Shown piece by piece: positions 1-8,160 of a stretch of DNA of 64,000 nt; the stretch's first letter is position 1; each line of letters begins with the position of its first letter. Made by a program: the position numbers and the translations under genes. The stretch covers positions 186,001-250,000 of the forward strand of contig NZ_JAUEPL010000003.1 in NCBI RefSeq assembly GCF_030406405.1, in the 5' to 3' direction. The stretch is from Streptomyces ficellus. Its GTDB lineage: Bacteria > Actinomycetota > Actinomycetes > Streptomycetales > Streptomycetaceae. Below the pieces are notes generated by a model, which was not told the DNA's origin, ran no database searches, and worked only from the letters and a program-made list of their open reading frames with translations.

Positions 1-471
1 GGCGCTCACTGACTTACTCCCGGTTTCAATCGATCCCCCGCACTTCCTACATCAGCTTGTCGTGTGCTCGCGCCCCCTGTCAGTGCATTACGTCACGAAT
101 TGGACAGGTATTTTGTCGCGGCGTTCGCGCCGCTGACAGCCATGACCTGCACAAACGAATCTCCCCCGGGAGATAGGTCACATCCTGGGGGAGATTCGGT
201 CACGGCTGGGACGCGGAACGATTGGTTCACGAGCGTGCTCTCGTGGTCGGGTTCCGCTTCGCTATCGCTGCGGGCAGGTGCCGCCCTCGCCGCGTGGGGG
301 AGCCGTATGCCGGTACGGCCGGGCGGCCCCTACCCTCCGCTACAGCTCAGCTGAGCCGCTCGGTGTTCTTGGTCGCGCTCAGCTTCGCTACCGCTGCGGG
401 CAGGTGCCGCCTCGCTGCGTGGGGGAGCCGTATGCCGGTACGGCCGGGCGGCCCCTACCCTCCGCTACAGC
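1..471. other. Non-coding start of window
   Basis: No convincing gene was found. Open frames on the + strand here read mostly through repeat DNA and have no ribosome-binding site or recognisable domain. The stretch holds a perfect 12-bp inverted repeat (156-198) and the first copy of a ~118-bp tandem duplication (245-487) whose second copy overlaps the end of the thiolase gene. Confidence 0.6.
156..198. repeat. Perfect 12-bp inverted repeat (hairpin)
   Basis: CGAATCTCCCCC at 156-167 is exactly complementary to GGGGGAGATTCG at 187-198, with a 19-base loop. No T-run follows on either strand. It may terminate transcription coming from left of the window or leftward past the thiolase, or be a regulator site; the sequence does not decide. 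Confidence 0.7.
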
Positions 472-487
472 TCAGCTGAGCCGCTCG
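245..487. repeat. ~118-bp tandem duplication at thiolase 3' end
   Basis: Copy A runs about 245-362 and copy B about 371-487. The last ~75 bp of each copy, from CGTGGGGGAGCCG to the end of the unit, match exactly; the first part has scattered substitutions and a 1-base length difference. Copy B covers the last codons and stop of the thiolase, so copy A carries a duplicate of that gene end. Each copy contains the palindrome CTCAGCTGAG and GC-rich inverted stretches able to act as a leftward terminator. Confidence 0.85.
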
Positions 488-1692
488 ATGACCATGGCCA
501 TGCCCTGGCCGCCGCCCACGCACATGGTCTCCAGGCCGAACTGCTTGTCGTGGAACTGGAGGCTGTTGATCAGAGTGCCGGTGATGCGGGCGCCGGTCAT
601 GCCGAAGGGGTGGCCCACGGCGATGGCGCCGCCGTTGACGTTGAGCTTGTCGAGCGGGATGTCCAGGTCCCGGTAGGACGGGATGACCTGGGCGGCGAAC
701 GCCTCGTTGATCTCCACCAGGTCGATGTCGCCGATGGTCAGCCCCGCGCGCCGGAGGGCCTGCTGGGAGGCCTCGACGGGCCCGTACCCCATGATCTCCG
801 GGGAGAGGCCGGAGACGCCGGTCGACACGATGCGGGCGAGCGGGGTGAGGCCCAGCTCGCGCGCCTTGGTGTCGGACATGATCACGAGCGCGGCGGCGCC
901 GTCGTTGAGCGGGCAGCAGTTGCCGGCGGTGACGCGGCCGTCGGGGCGGAAGACCGGCTTGAGGCCCTGGACACCCTCCAGCGTGACGCCGGCGCGCGGG
1001 CCGTCGTCCTTGGAGACGACGGTGCCGTCGGGGGTCGTGACCGGCGTGATCTCGCGCTCCCAGAAGCCGTTCTTGATGGCTTCCTCGGCGAGGTTCTGGG
1101 ACCGTACGCCGAACTCGTCCATCTCCTGGCGGGTGACGCCCTTCAGGCGGGCCAGGTTCTCCGCGGTCTGGCCCATCGCGATGTACGGGTCGGGCAGCAG
1201 GCCGTCCTCGCGCGGGTCGTGCCAGTCGGCGCCCTCCTGCTCGGCGCGGGCGGCGGTGCGGGCCTCCGCCTCGGCGAAGAGCGGGTTGTGGGTGTCGGGC
1301 AGGCCGTCGCTGGTGCCCTTGACCGAGCGGGACACCATCTCGACACCGGCGGAGATGAAGACGTCGCCCTCGCCCGCCTTGATGGCGTGCAGGGCCATGC
1401 GGGAAGTCTGGAGCGATGAGGAGCAGTACCGGGTGATGGTGCAGCCGGGGAGGTGGTCCATCCCCATCTGCACGGCGACGATACGGCCGAGGTTGTGCCC
1501 CTGCTCGCCGCCGGGCAGGCCGCAGCCGAGCATCAGGTCATCGATGTCACGCGGGTCGAGCTCGGGCACCTTGGCGAGCGCGGCCTGGATGATCGTGGCG
1601 GTCAGGTCGTCCGGCCGCAGGTCCTTCAGCGAGCCCTTGAAGGCCCGGCCGATGGGGGAGCGGGCGGCTGAGACGATCACGGCTTCGGGCAT
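472..1692 (-). CDS. Acetyl-CoA C-acyltransferase (thiolase)
   Basis: Thiolase-family enzyme that cleaves 3-ketoacyl-CoA with CoA, or condenses acetyl-CoA, in fatty-acid beta-oxidation. The 406-residue product has the full thiolase fold length. The nucleophilic cysteine is C90 in RYCSSSLQ; the C-terminal catalytic His lies in NGGAIAVGHPFGMTG and the second Cys in CVGGGQGMAM. ATG at 1692 is chosen because TGGAG lies 5 bases upstream and the protein then begins MPEAVIVSAARSP, the usual family start; a longer frame to 1770 has no ribosome site. It is the leftmost gene, and its last codons lie inside a tandem duplication. Whether it acts as a degradative FadA-type or a biosynthetic acetoacetyl-CoA thiolase cannot be told from sequence, though the length and GEQGHNLGR region suit the degradative type. 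Confidence 0.93.
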   Translation of the reverse strand: MPEAVIVSAARSPIGRAFKGSLKDLRPDDLTATIIQAALAKVPELDPRDIDDLMLGCGLPGGEQGHNLGRIVAVQMGMDHLPGCTITRYCSSSLQTSRMALHAIKAGEGDVFISAGVEMVSRSVKGTSDGLPDTHNPLFAEAEARTAARAEQEGADWHDPREDGLLPDPYIAMGQTAENLARLKGVTRQEMDEFGVRSQNLAEEAIKNGFWEREITPVTTPDGTVVSKDDGPRAGVTLEGVQGLKPVFRPDGRVTAGNCCPLNDGAAALVIMSDTKARELGLTPLARIVSTGVSGLSPEIMGYGPVEASQQALRRAGLTIGDIDLVEINEAFAAQVIPSYRDLDIPLDKLNVNGGAIAVGHPFGMTGARITGTLINSLQFHDKQFGLETMCVGGGQGMAMVIERLS

Positions 1693-1788
1693 CACGGCTC
1701 CAGAGGGGCGAAGGGCAGGACTGAGAGGGAAGTTACCTGTACGTACCGCATAGGTCACCGGGGCGGGCATGTGATGCGGACCGCATTT

Positions 1789-1805
1789 CTAAGCGCTCGC
1801 TCAGG
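1789..1805. promoter_or_regulatory. Candidate operator/promoter of thiolase gene
   Basis: CTAAGCGCTCGCTCAGG lies ~100 bp upstream of the thiolase start. It contains the AGCGCT palindrome and resembles the AAGC-rich sites recognised by TetR-type regulators before actinobacterial beta-oxidation genes. This is inference from family resemblance; no -35/-10 pair is clear. Confidence 0.3.
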
Positions 1806-1870
1806 TGGGGTTCCGATTCCCCGCTCTGCCCCTTCCCGAAACCCGGGGCTCCACCCCCTGGCCGGCCCCG

Positions 1871-2875
1871 TCAGGAGTGGGCGTCCGGGAGGGGCGCCGG
1901 GTCCGGGACGGCGGCGGGCAGCCGGCGACGGCGGCGGTGCTTGAGCAGCGCCCACGGCGCACGCGCGCCCGTGACCTCCGTACCGGCCTCCTCCACCGCC
2001 TCCGCCGCGGCCTTCGCGACCGGCAGCATGCCCTCCCGGCGGTCCGCCTCCAGCCGGTCCTCCTCCGGCCATACGCCCAGCACCGCACAGACCGTCGGCA
2101 GCACCGCCATCGCTGCCGTCGCGTACCCCTCCGCCGACGGGTGGTAGTTGTCCGCCCCGAACATCTCCCGCGGGTTCGCCGCGAACTCCGGCCCCAGCAG
2201 GTCGCCCAGCGAGACCGTACGGCCGCCCTGCTCCACGACCACGATCGTCTGCGCCGCCGCCAGCTGCCGTGACACCCGCCGCGCCAGCCACCGCAGCGGC
2301 TGGTACACCGGCTCGATCGTGCCCAGGTCGGGGCAGGTGCCGACCACCACCTCCGCTCCCGCCGTACGCAACCGGCGCACCGCCGCCGCCAGATACCGCA
2401 CCGACTGCGTCGGCGACATCCGGTGCGTCACGTCATTCGCGCCGATCATGATCACGCACGCGTCCGGGAGCCGCCCCGGATGGGCCAGGAGGAGCGTGAC
2501 CTGGCGCTCCAGGTCGTCGGAGCGGGCGCCGGGGAGGGCGACGTTGCGCAGCTCCACGGGACGCTCCGCGACCGCCGCCAGGCCCGACGCCAGCAGCGCG
2601 CCCGGTGTCTGGCCCGCCCGCCGCACGCCCTGCCCCGCCGCCGTCGAATCACCCAGGAGGGCGAGCCGCAGGGGCTCCGCACCGCCTTCGTACCCCCGGC
2701 CGTACAGCCCGTCGGCCGCCGGCGGCAGCGGCGCCACACCACCACCCACCGAACGCTTCGCGAGCTGCACCTCGGCCAGCAGCACTCCGACCGCCGCCAC
2801 CCCCAGCAGGCCGGCGCCGCCGCCCCCGTACGCCGCTCCGGCGGCGATCCGCCGTGCCACCCTCGCCCTCGACAT
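1871..2875 (-). CDS. SGNH/GDSL-family lipase/esterase, N-terminal membrane anchor
   Basis: Predicted serine hydrolase of the SGNH superfamily, 334 residues. A hydrophobic segment at residues ~10-33 suggests a signal anchor or signal peptide, so it probably works outside the membrane. Block I is LLGDSTAAGQG (nucleophile Ser), block III is MIGANDVTHR, and the catalytic Asp/His block is DNYHPSAEGY. The C-terminus is Arg-rich. ATG at 2875 is chosen: AGGAGG lies 11 bases upstream, slightly far, and an in-frame GTG would overlap that site. It diverges from the cystathionine beta-synthase gene across a ~104-bp intergenic region that must hold both promoters. The substrate is unknown. Confidence 0.85.
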   Translation of the reverse strand: MSRARVARRIAAGAAYGGGGAGLLGVAAVGVLLAEVQLAKRSVGGGVAPLPPAADGLYGRGYEGGAEPLRLALLGDSTAAGQGVRRAGQTPGALLASGLAAVAERPVELRNVALPGARSDDLERQVTLLLAHPGRLPDACVIMIGANDVTHRMSPTQSVRYLAAAVRRLRTAGAEVVVGTCPDLGTIEPVYQPLRWLARRVSRQLAAAQTIVVVEQGGRTVSLGDLLGPEFAANPREMFGADNYHPSAEGYATAAMAVLPTVCAVLGVWPEEDRLEADRREGMLPVAKAAAEAVEEAGTEVTGARAPWALLKHRRRRRLPAAVPDPAPLPDAHS

Positions 2876-2979
2876 AGGGGCAGTCACCTCCTCGTAGCCG
2901 TACAAGAGCTAACTGCCCCGTAACCACCTCCGACTACGCATACGCTGGCTGGACCATTACGGAGACCCCGGAGACTACG

Positions 2980-4365
2980 GTGCAATACCACGACTCGATG
3001 ATCAGCCTCGTCGGCAACACCCCGCTGGTGAAGCTCAACAGTGTGACCGAGGGCCTTCAGGCCACCGTCCTTGCCAAGGTCGAGTACTTCAATCCCGGCG
3101 GTTCGGTCAAGGACCGCATCGCCCTGCGCATGATCGAGGCGGCCGAGCAGAGCGGCGCCCTGAAGCCCGGCGGCACCATCGTCGAGCCCACGTCCGGCAA
3201 CACGGGCGTCGGGCTCGCCATCGTGGCCCAGCAGAAGGGCTACAAATGCATCTTCGTCTGCCCCGACAAGGTCTCGACGGACAAGATCAACGTTCTTCGG
3301 GCGTACGGTGCCGAGGTCGTCGTCTGCCCCACGGCGGTGGACCCCGAGCACCCCGACTCGTACTACAACGTCTCCGACCGCCTCGTCCGTGAGACGCCCG
3401 GTGCGTGGAAGCCCGACCAGTACTCCAACCCGAACAACCCCCGTTCGCACTACGAGACCACCGGTCCCGAACTGTGGGAGCAGACGGACGGGAAGATCAC
3501 CCACTTCGTCGCCGGCGTCGGCACCGGCGGCACCATCACCGGCACCGGCCGCTACCTGAAGGAAGTCAGCGGCGGCACGGTGCGCGTCGTCGGCGCCGAC
3601 CCGGAGGGATCGGTTTACTCCGGCGGCTCCGGGCGGCCCTACCTGGTCGAAGGCGTCGGCGAGGACTTCTGGCCCACCGCGTACGACCGGACCGTCACCG
3701 ACGAGATCATCGCCGTGTCCGACAAGGACTCCTTCCAGATGACCCGCCGCCTCGCCAAGGAGGAGGGCCTCCTCGTCGGCGGGTCGTGCGGCATGGCCGT
3801 CGTCGCGGCGCTGCGCGTCGCCGAGGGCCTGGGCCCCGACGACGTCGTGGTCGTCCTGCTGCCGGACAGCGGCCGCGGCTACCTCTCCAAGATCTTCAAC
3901 GACGAGTGGATGGCCGACTACGGCTTCCTGGAGGAGGCCGGCCCGTCCGCCAGCGTCGGCGACGTGCTGCGCCACAAGGAGGGCGGGATCCCCAAGCTCG
4001 TCCACATGCACCCGGAGGAGACGGTCGGCGAGGCCATCGACGTCCTGCGGGAGTACGGCGTCTCCCAGATGCCCATCGTCAAGCCCGGCGCCGGACACCC
4101 CGACGTCATGGCCGCCGAGGTCGTCGGCTCCGTCGTCGAACGCGAGCTGCTGGACGCCCTGTTCACCAAGCGCGCCTCCCTGGACGACCCGCTCGACAAG
4201 CACATGAGCGCGCCGCTGCCGCAGGTCGGCTCCGGTGAGCCGGTCGCCGACCTGATGTCCGTCCTCGGTGACGCGGACGCGGCGATCGTGCTGGTCGAGG
4301 GCAAGCCCACCGGAGTGGTGAGCCGTCAGGACCTGCTCGCCTTCCTCGCGCGAGGCGGCAAGTAG
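2980..4365 (+). CDS. cbs: Cystathionine beta-synthase
   Basis: PLP enzyme condensing L-serine with L-homocysteine to cystathionine, the first step of transsulfuration. The 461-residue protein has an N-terminal beta-family PLP domain (residues ~5-320) with the Schiff-base lysine K44 in NPGGSVKDR, the PLP-phosphate loop GTGGTITGTG and the substrate loop EPTSGNTG. Two C-terminal CBS (Bateman) modules follow from ~340, likely ligand-sensing. Retention of the CBS pair separates it from plain cysteine synthase. The start is GTG; the protein begins MQYHDSMISLVGNTPL. It is followed by ~590 bp without genes, with a strong hairpin at 4543-4599. Confidence 0.93.
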   Translation: MQYHDSMISLVGNTPLVKLNSVTEGLQATVLAKVEYFNPGGSVKDRIALRMIEAAEQSGALKPGGTIVEPTSGNTGVGLAIVAQQKGYKCIFVCPDKVSTDKINVLRAYGAEVVVCPTAVDPEHPDSYYNVSDRLVRETPGAWKPDQYSNPNNPRSHYETTGPELWEQTDGKITHFVAGVGTGGTITGTGRYLKEVSGGTVRVVGADPEGSVYSGGSGRPYLVEGVGEDFWPTAYDRTVTDEIIAVSDKDSFQMTRRLAKEEGLLVGGSCGMAVVAALRVAEGLGPDDVVVVLLPDSGRGYLSKIFNDEWMADYGFLEEAGPSASVGDVLRHKEGGIPKLVHMHPEETVGEAIDVLREYGVSQMPIVKPGAGHPDVMAAEVVGSVVERELLDALFTKRASLDDPLDKHMSAPLPQVGSGEPVADLMSVLGDADAAIVLVEGKPTGVVSRQDLLAFLARGGK

Positions 4366-4959
4366 GCACCGCGCCACGGAGCTTCGCGCAAACGGTACGA
4401 GCACGTCACGTAGCGGCAGCACCCGCTTAACACGCGCCCGGCATCGTCATCCGTGTCGGCGTAAGGGAACTTCCGGAGCGGCTCCCGGACCTCTCAGCAC
4501 GCCGCGGACGCGGAGACCGGCCCTGACCCGGGCCCGTGTCCCCCGCGGGGACCGCCGTCGTCCCGCCCCCCGGCAACGGGGGTGCGGCGGTCCCCGCGGT
4601 TTCCTCCCTCAGCCCCGGATCTCCGTGTCGTCCGGGAGTAGTTCGGTGATCCTCGTCCAGATGGGCGTTCAGTAGCCAGTCCGTCACCGATGGCCTCGCG
4701 GTTCTCCCGGATTCAGCACGCCGCGCCGCCGAACACGAGGCCTGTGCCGGTGCTCAGGCCGGGCTTGACGGGTCGGGCGCCACGGTCGGCGCGGTCAATC
4801 CTCGGGCAGCTGCGGGCAGTGGCCGGCCGGGGGTTCGGCCCGTCGGTGGTTGGGCACCGAGCGGTCCTCGCCACTCCGGGGTCCGGCTATCGCTTGCCGG
4901 GGCTGTATACCGTCATGCAGAGTGCTGGGTGAGTGAATAAAACGAGGGGGACGGACGGC
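4366..4959. other. Intergenic stretch with strong hairpin
   Basis: No supported gene. A leftward frame at 4427-4687 would encode 86 residues with no recognisable domain, rich in Gly/Pro/Arg, and it spans the hairpin, so it is not called. The right end (about 4870-4959) carries AT-richer sequence and the ribosome site AGGGGG of the next gene. Confidence 0.5.
4543..4599 (+). terminator. Two-tier hairpin with GCAA tetraloop
   Basis: Outer arms CCGCGGGGACCGCC (4543-4556) and GGCGGTCCCCGCGG (4586-4599) pair perfectly over 14 bp. Inside, CCCCCG (4567-4572) and CGGGGG (4577-4582) close a GCAA tetraloop. TTTCCTCC follows on the + strand. Most simply this is the cbs terminator ~180 bp after the stop codon, but a structured small RNA is possible. 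Confidence 0.65.
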
Positions 4960-5802
4960 ATGAACGACAGCCCTGCCACACGGCTGCAGGCGCTCTTCGA
5001 GGGGCACCGGCTGACGCCGACGCAGCGGCGGATCGCGCACTCGATGGTGCGGCGCGCCGCCGATGTGCCGTTCCTGTCGAGCGTGGAGCTCGCCGAGCTG
5101 GCCGGAGTCAGCCAGCCGTCCGTCACCCGGTTCGCGGTGGCGCTCGGGTTCGACGGCTACCCCGCGCTGCGCAAGCACCTGCGCGAGGTGGCGCCCGGCG
5201 AACCCGCCGCGGGGGCGGGCGAGTCGGCGCTCAACGAGTACCAGCAGGCGGTGCTCGGCGAGATCGAGAACCTGCGCCATCTCGCCGAGATGCTCGCCGA
5301 CCCCGAGCCGGTGGAACGCGCCGGGCGGCTGCTCGCCTCCTCCCGGCCGCTGCCCGTGCTGGGGCTGCGCGCCGCGTCCTCGCAGGCGCGCGGGTTCGCG
5401 TACTTCGCGGCCAAGGTCCACCCCGACGTACGGCTGCTCGACGAGGGCGGCACGATGCTCACCGACCGGATCGACGCGGCGGTGCGCGCGGGCGCCACGG
5501 TGCTGCTGTGCTTCGCGCTGCCCCGCCACCCCCGGGAGGTCGTGGACGCCCTCGCGTACGCCCAGGAGGCCGGTCTGACCGTCGTGACGGTCGCCGACTC
5601 GGCGTTCGCCCCGGTCGCCAAACACAGCGACCTGCTGCTCCCCGCGGCGGTCGGCACCGGCCTCGTCTTCGACACCGCGTGCGCGCCGATGCTGCTGGGG
5701 CGGGTGCTGCTGGAGGCGATGTGCGACGGGCTGCCGGACGCACAGGCGCGGCTGGAGGAGTTCGACGCGCGGGCGGCGGCCCGTGGCCTGTTCGTGGAAT
5801 AG
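4960..5802 (+). CDS. MurR/RpiR-family transcriptional regulator
   Basis: DNA-binding regulator of the RpiR family, 280 residues. Residues ~5-80 form the RpiR-type helix-turn-helix (LTPTQRRIAHSMV, then SSVELAELAGVSQPSVTRF). Residues ~115-250 form a SIS sugar-phosphate-binding domain, including LPVLGLRAASSQARGFAYF and TVLLCFALPRHPREVV. ATG at 4960 has AGGGGG nine bases upstream; an in-frame GTG at 4933 has no ribosome site. Family members usually control sugar-phosphate or amino-sugar catabolism. Its target is not evident: the next genes are a membrane protein and the leftward Roadblock operon, while the hut operon lies 7 kb away. Confidence 0.88.
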   Translation: MNDSPATRLQALFEGHRLTPTQRRIAHSMVRRAADVPFLSSVELAELAGVSQPSVTRFAVALGFDGYPALRKHLREVAPGEPAAGAGESALNEYQQAVLGEIENLRHLAEMLADPEPVERAGRLLASSRPLPVLGLRAASSQARGFAYFAAKVHPDVRLLDEGGTMLTDRIDAAVRAGATVLLCFALPRHPREVVDALAYAQEAGLTVVTVADSAFAPVAKHSDLLLPAAVGTGLVFDTACAPMLLGRVLLEAMCDGLPDAQARLEEFDARAAARGLFVE

Positions 5803-5908
5803 GGCGGGTTCGGCAGGTTCCTCGAAGGGCTTTTCCCTCTCAGGAGACTTTAAGGAAAGGGCGCTACCCTCCCGCCGCACCCAGGTGGTCGTGGAAAGGG
5901 AGGCGGAC

Positions 5909-6472
5909 GTGGCGCGGGGAGCGCAGACGCTGGCGAGAGTGGCCGTGGTCGTACGGGCGGGGGCGGCACCCATGTGGTGGCTGGGGCTGCTGGCCGCCGC
6001 TGCCGGGGCGTGGCCGGAGGGGCTCACCGGGCGGCGCATCGGGCTGCTGACCGGGGCCGCGCTCTTCCTGGCGACCGCCACCGTGGTGGCGCTGGCGCGG
6101 CGCGGGCGGTACGCGCGGCTGGCGGCGCAGGCCACCAGGGCCGCGCGGGCCGACTTCCTCCAGGACCGGGCCGTGACGCTACGGGTCTGGCGGCGCGCCC
6201 ACCGCTGGTGGCTGGCGGCCGCGTTCCTCGCCGCGCTCGGCTCGTCGTTCGCGCTGCCCGGCGCGGGCGGGCTGTGGCTGGCGGGCGCGGGCGCCGGGCT
6301 GTGGCTGAAGGCCGTGTGGCTGGGCCGCCGGGAACGTACCGAGGACAGGCTGCTGTGGGTGCGTACCGACTGGCTGGCCAAGGGACCTGCCGGCAAGCCC
6401 GTCAAGGCGTACCGGTCCACGGGCATCGCGGCGGGCGACGCCGCGCCGGGCGGGGCGCGGCGGCGCCGCTGA
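5909..6472 (+). CDS. Small multi-pass membrane protein, unknown function
   Basis: The 187-residue product has about four hydrophobic segments: roughly residues 15-35, 40-60, 95-115 and 118-135. These are followed by a basic cytoplasmic-type tail ending GGARRRR. No family was recognised. GTG at 5909 is preferred because AAAGGGAGG lies 5 bases upstream; GTGs at 5891 and 5885 and a longer frame from 5783 overlapping the regulator end are possible. It converges with the Roadblock operon, leaving only 7 bp between stop codons. Two adjacent hydrophobic hairpins separated by a basic DFLQDRAVTLRVWRRAHRW stretch suggest two paired helices on each side. Confidence 0.75.
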   Translation: MARGAQTLARVAVVVRAGAAPMWWLGLLAAAAGAWPEGLTGRRIGLLTGAALFLATATVVALARRGRYARLAAQATRAARADFLQDRAVTLRVWRRAHRWWLAAAFLAALGSSFALPGAGGLWLAGAGAGLWLKAVWLGRRERTEDRLLWVRTDWLAKGPAGKPVKAYRSTGIAAGDAAPGGARRRR

Positions 6473-6479
6473 GCCTGCG

Positions 6480-6854
6480 TCAGATCTCCAGCTCCGCTTC
6501 GATCTTGCGCAGTTGGTGGCGTGCCATCGCCAGGTTCGCCCGGTTCTTGTCGAGCGCCAGGTAGAGGAACAGGCCGTTCGTGCCACGGCTCTTGAGCAGC
6601 CGGATCAGGTGGTACTGACCGCCCAGGGTGATCAGGATGTCCTCGATCTCGTCCTGGAGGCCGAGCATCTCCATGGTGCGCAGCTTGGCCCGTACGACAT
6701 CGGTGTTGCCCGCGGCGGCGACCGCCAGGTCGAGATCCTTGCCGCCGCCGATCGTGCCGAGCGCCATCCCGCTGGTGTAGTCGACGAGCGCCGCGCCCAG
6801 AGCGCCGTCGATGGTGGTCGTGGCTTCCTTGAGGGCGGTTTCGGCGTTGGCCAT
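6480..6854 (-). CDS. Roadblock/LC7-like protein (compact paralogue)
   Basis: A 124-residue protein resembling small Roadblock/LC7 proteins, the family that includes MglB-type partners of Ras-like GTPases. The sequence has an N-terminal helix, GAALVDYTSGMALGT, then a helix-strand run ending EDILITLGGQYHLIRLLK and FLYLALDKNRANLAMARHQL. The same two blocks occur at the two ends of the first gene of this operon (8157-9419), making the two proteins paralogues. It is last in a four-gene leftward operon, 6 bp after the previous stop; its ribosome site GAAGGAAG lies inside the end of the preceding gene. No membrane segment or enzyme motif is seen. The role is unknown; a scaffold or GTPase-regulating role is inference. 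Confidence 0.8.
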   Translation of the reverse strand: MANAETALKEATTTIDGALGAALVDYTSGMALGTIGGGKDLDLAVAAAGNTDVVRAKLRTMEMLGLQDEIEDILITLGGQYHLIRLLKSRGTNGLFLYLALDKNRANLAMARHQLRKIEAELEI

Positions 6855-6860
6855 GGCGTA

Positions 6861-7322
6861 TCACGCTTCCTTCGGTTGATGGGACGGGAGGGGCGGTATG
6901 GCGGGCAGGGGCAGGGGTGCCGGTGACCGGGCGGGTTCGCGTCGTTCCAGGGCGCCGTCGACCAGCTCGCCGATGCGGGCACTGGAGCGCCGGGCCTCCA
7001 GGTGGAGGCGGCCCACGTTGACGCGGGGCTCGGCGAGCAGGGTCAGCACGGCCGCGCCGCCCGCCGCGTACGTCGCGACGTAGCCGTCCTCGCCGCGCAC
7101 CAGCAGCTCGCGGAAGGCGCCCTGTCCGGTGGCGTCGGTGAGCCGCAGCGCGACGCCGAGCGCGGCCGCGGTGAGCGCGGCGACGCCCTCCGCGGCGTCG
7201 GCATCGGCCGTATCGCGGGCCAGCACCAGGCCGTCCGCGGTGGCCGCGAGAGCGCCGGTCAGCTGCGGGAGACGCGCCCGCAGACGTCTGAGCTCGCCGA
7301 GCACCTCGGCTTCGGCCGTCAT
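6861..7322 (-). CDS. Roadblock/LC7-domain protein
   Basis: A 153-residue protein with a more typical Roadblock layout: an N-terminal helix (AEVLGELRRLRARLPQLTG), a strand ALAATADGLVLARD, then AEGVAALTAAALGVALRL and two strands around FRELLVRGEDGYVATYA and AAVLTLLAE. A Pro-rich tail follows. ATG at 7322 has a near-ideal AGGAGG six bases upstream; the frame continues to 7409 without a ribosome site. It is third of the four-gene operon. Unlike the known Streptomyces conservons (sensor-like protein, Roadblock protein, DUF742 protein, GTPase), no GTPase or kinase gene lies nearby. Confidence 0.8.
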   Translation of the reverse strand: MTAEAEVLGELRRLRARLPQLTGALAATADGLVLARDTADADAAEGVAALTAAALGVALRLTDATGQGAFRELLVRGEDGYVATYAAGGAAVLTLLAEPRVNVGRLHLEARRSSARIGELVDGALERREPARSPAPLPLPAIPPLPSHQPKEA

Positions 7323-7383
7323 CAACTGCCTCCTCTCGGCGCGCTGTCGCAGGGCGCGCCTCATGAGCTGGTCGGGCGGGGCG

Positions 7384-8160
7384 TCACAGGTGTGCCTCCA
7401 GGGCGTCACGGAGCCGGCGGAGCAGGGCGATGTCGGGGTCTCGGGCTGGGGCGGGGTCTGGGTCTGGGTCTTGGTCTTGGGCTCGCTCTGGGGCGGGGTC
7501 TCGGTCTGGGTCGCGGTCTGGGTCTGATGCGGTTTCGTTGGGGGCCGGCTCGTACGGGGTCGGCTCGTGCGGGGTCGCGACGAGCCCGGCCGCGGCCAGC
7601 CGGCGGACGTCCAGCAGGGTGTGGAAGGCGGGGCGGCCCAGTGCCCAGGCGAGCTGCGCGGGGGTACGGACCCCGTCGGCCTGCGCCAGCAGGGCGCGCT
7701 GACGGGCGGTGACCGTCTGGCCGGGGGACGCGGGCCGGGGAACGACGGGCGCGGTGTCGACGGCCGGATACGGCCACACGCTGTCGAGCAGCAGGCGGCG
7801 GCGCAGCGTCTCCCGCTCCACGTCGGTCGCGGAAACGGGGCGCACCGTGCCGGTCCAGGGGGCGACGCCGTACCGGAAACGGGCGGGGCCGCCGGGGGCG
7901 AGGGCGAAGAACGCCGCGTCGAACAGAGCCCCCAGCAGGCAGATCTCCAGCTCGCCGGCCGCGATCCGCCCGCGCGCCAGCCGCCCGCCTGCCGTCAGCA
8001 GCACGTCCGGCCCGGGCGCGACCGGGCTCTCGGCGTGCACGATCCGCCCCTCGACCAGGTACAGCGTGCCGTGATCGCGCAGCAGCGCCCCGGTCGCCCG
8101 CTCCTCGGCGAGCCTCAGCAGCATGGGCGACACCACCGCCCCGCCGACGTGAGCGCTCAC
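7384..8160 (-). CDS. DUF4388-like protein in Roadblock operon
   Basis: A 258-residue protein. Residues ~12-110 contain ATGALLRDHGTLYLVEGRIV and later FFALAPGGPARFRYGVAPW, a pattern like DUF4388/PATAN-type domains that accompany Roadblock proteins. Residues ~160-210 (TARQRALLAQADGVRTPAQL and following) look like a winged-helix module. The C-terminus is an acidic Asp-Pro-Asp-Arg low-complexity run (about 220-250) before a final helix. The start is GTG at 8160, whose bases overlap the TGA stop of the upstream gene (GTGA), so translation is probably coupled; an internal ATG at 8124 is the alternative. The domain assignment is by pattern and moderately sure; no enzyme motif is seen. Confidence 0.7.
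   Translation of the reverse strand: MSAHVGGAVVSPMLLRLAEERATGALLRDHGTLYLVEGRIVHAESPVAPGPDVLLTAGGRLARGRIAAGELEICLLGALFDAAFFALAPGGPARFRYGVAPWTGTVRPVSATDVERETLRRRLLLDSVWPYPAVDTAPVVPRPASPGQTVTARQRALLAQADGVRTPAQLAWALGRPAFHTLLDVRRLAAAGLVATPHEPTPYEPAPNETASDPDRDPDRDPAPERAQDQDPDPDPAPARDPDIALLRRLRDALEAHL

Noticed and set aside
64..676. Overlapping short plus-strand frames at the window start
   Set aside because: They read the same tandem repeat in several frames and run into the thiolase gene antisense.
1806..1833. GGGGTTCCGATTCCCC looked like a tRNA T-arm
   Set aside because: It lacks the GTTCGA core, and no matching acceptor, D or anticodon arms lie nearby; it is a small hairpin only.
2884..4422. 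512-codon minus-strand frame opposite cystathionine beta-synthase
   Set aside because: Antisense shadow of a clear PLP enzyme; its Asp/Val/Gly-rich sequence has no domain.
4427..4687. 86-codon minus-strand frame in the cbs downstream gap
   Set aside because: It spans a strong hairpin, has no ribosome site and no recognisable sequence; it could be a decayed remnant but cannot be supported.
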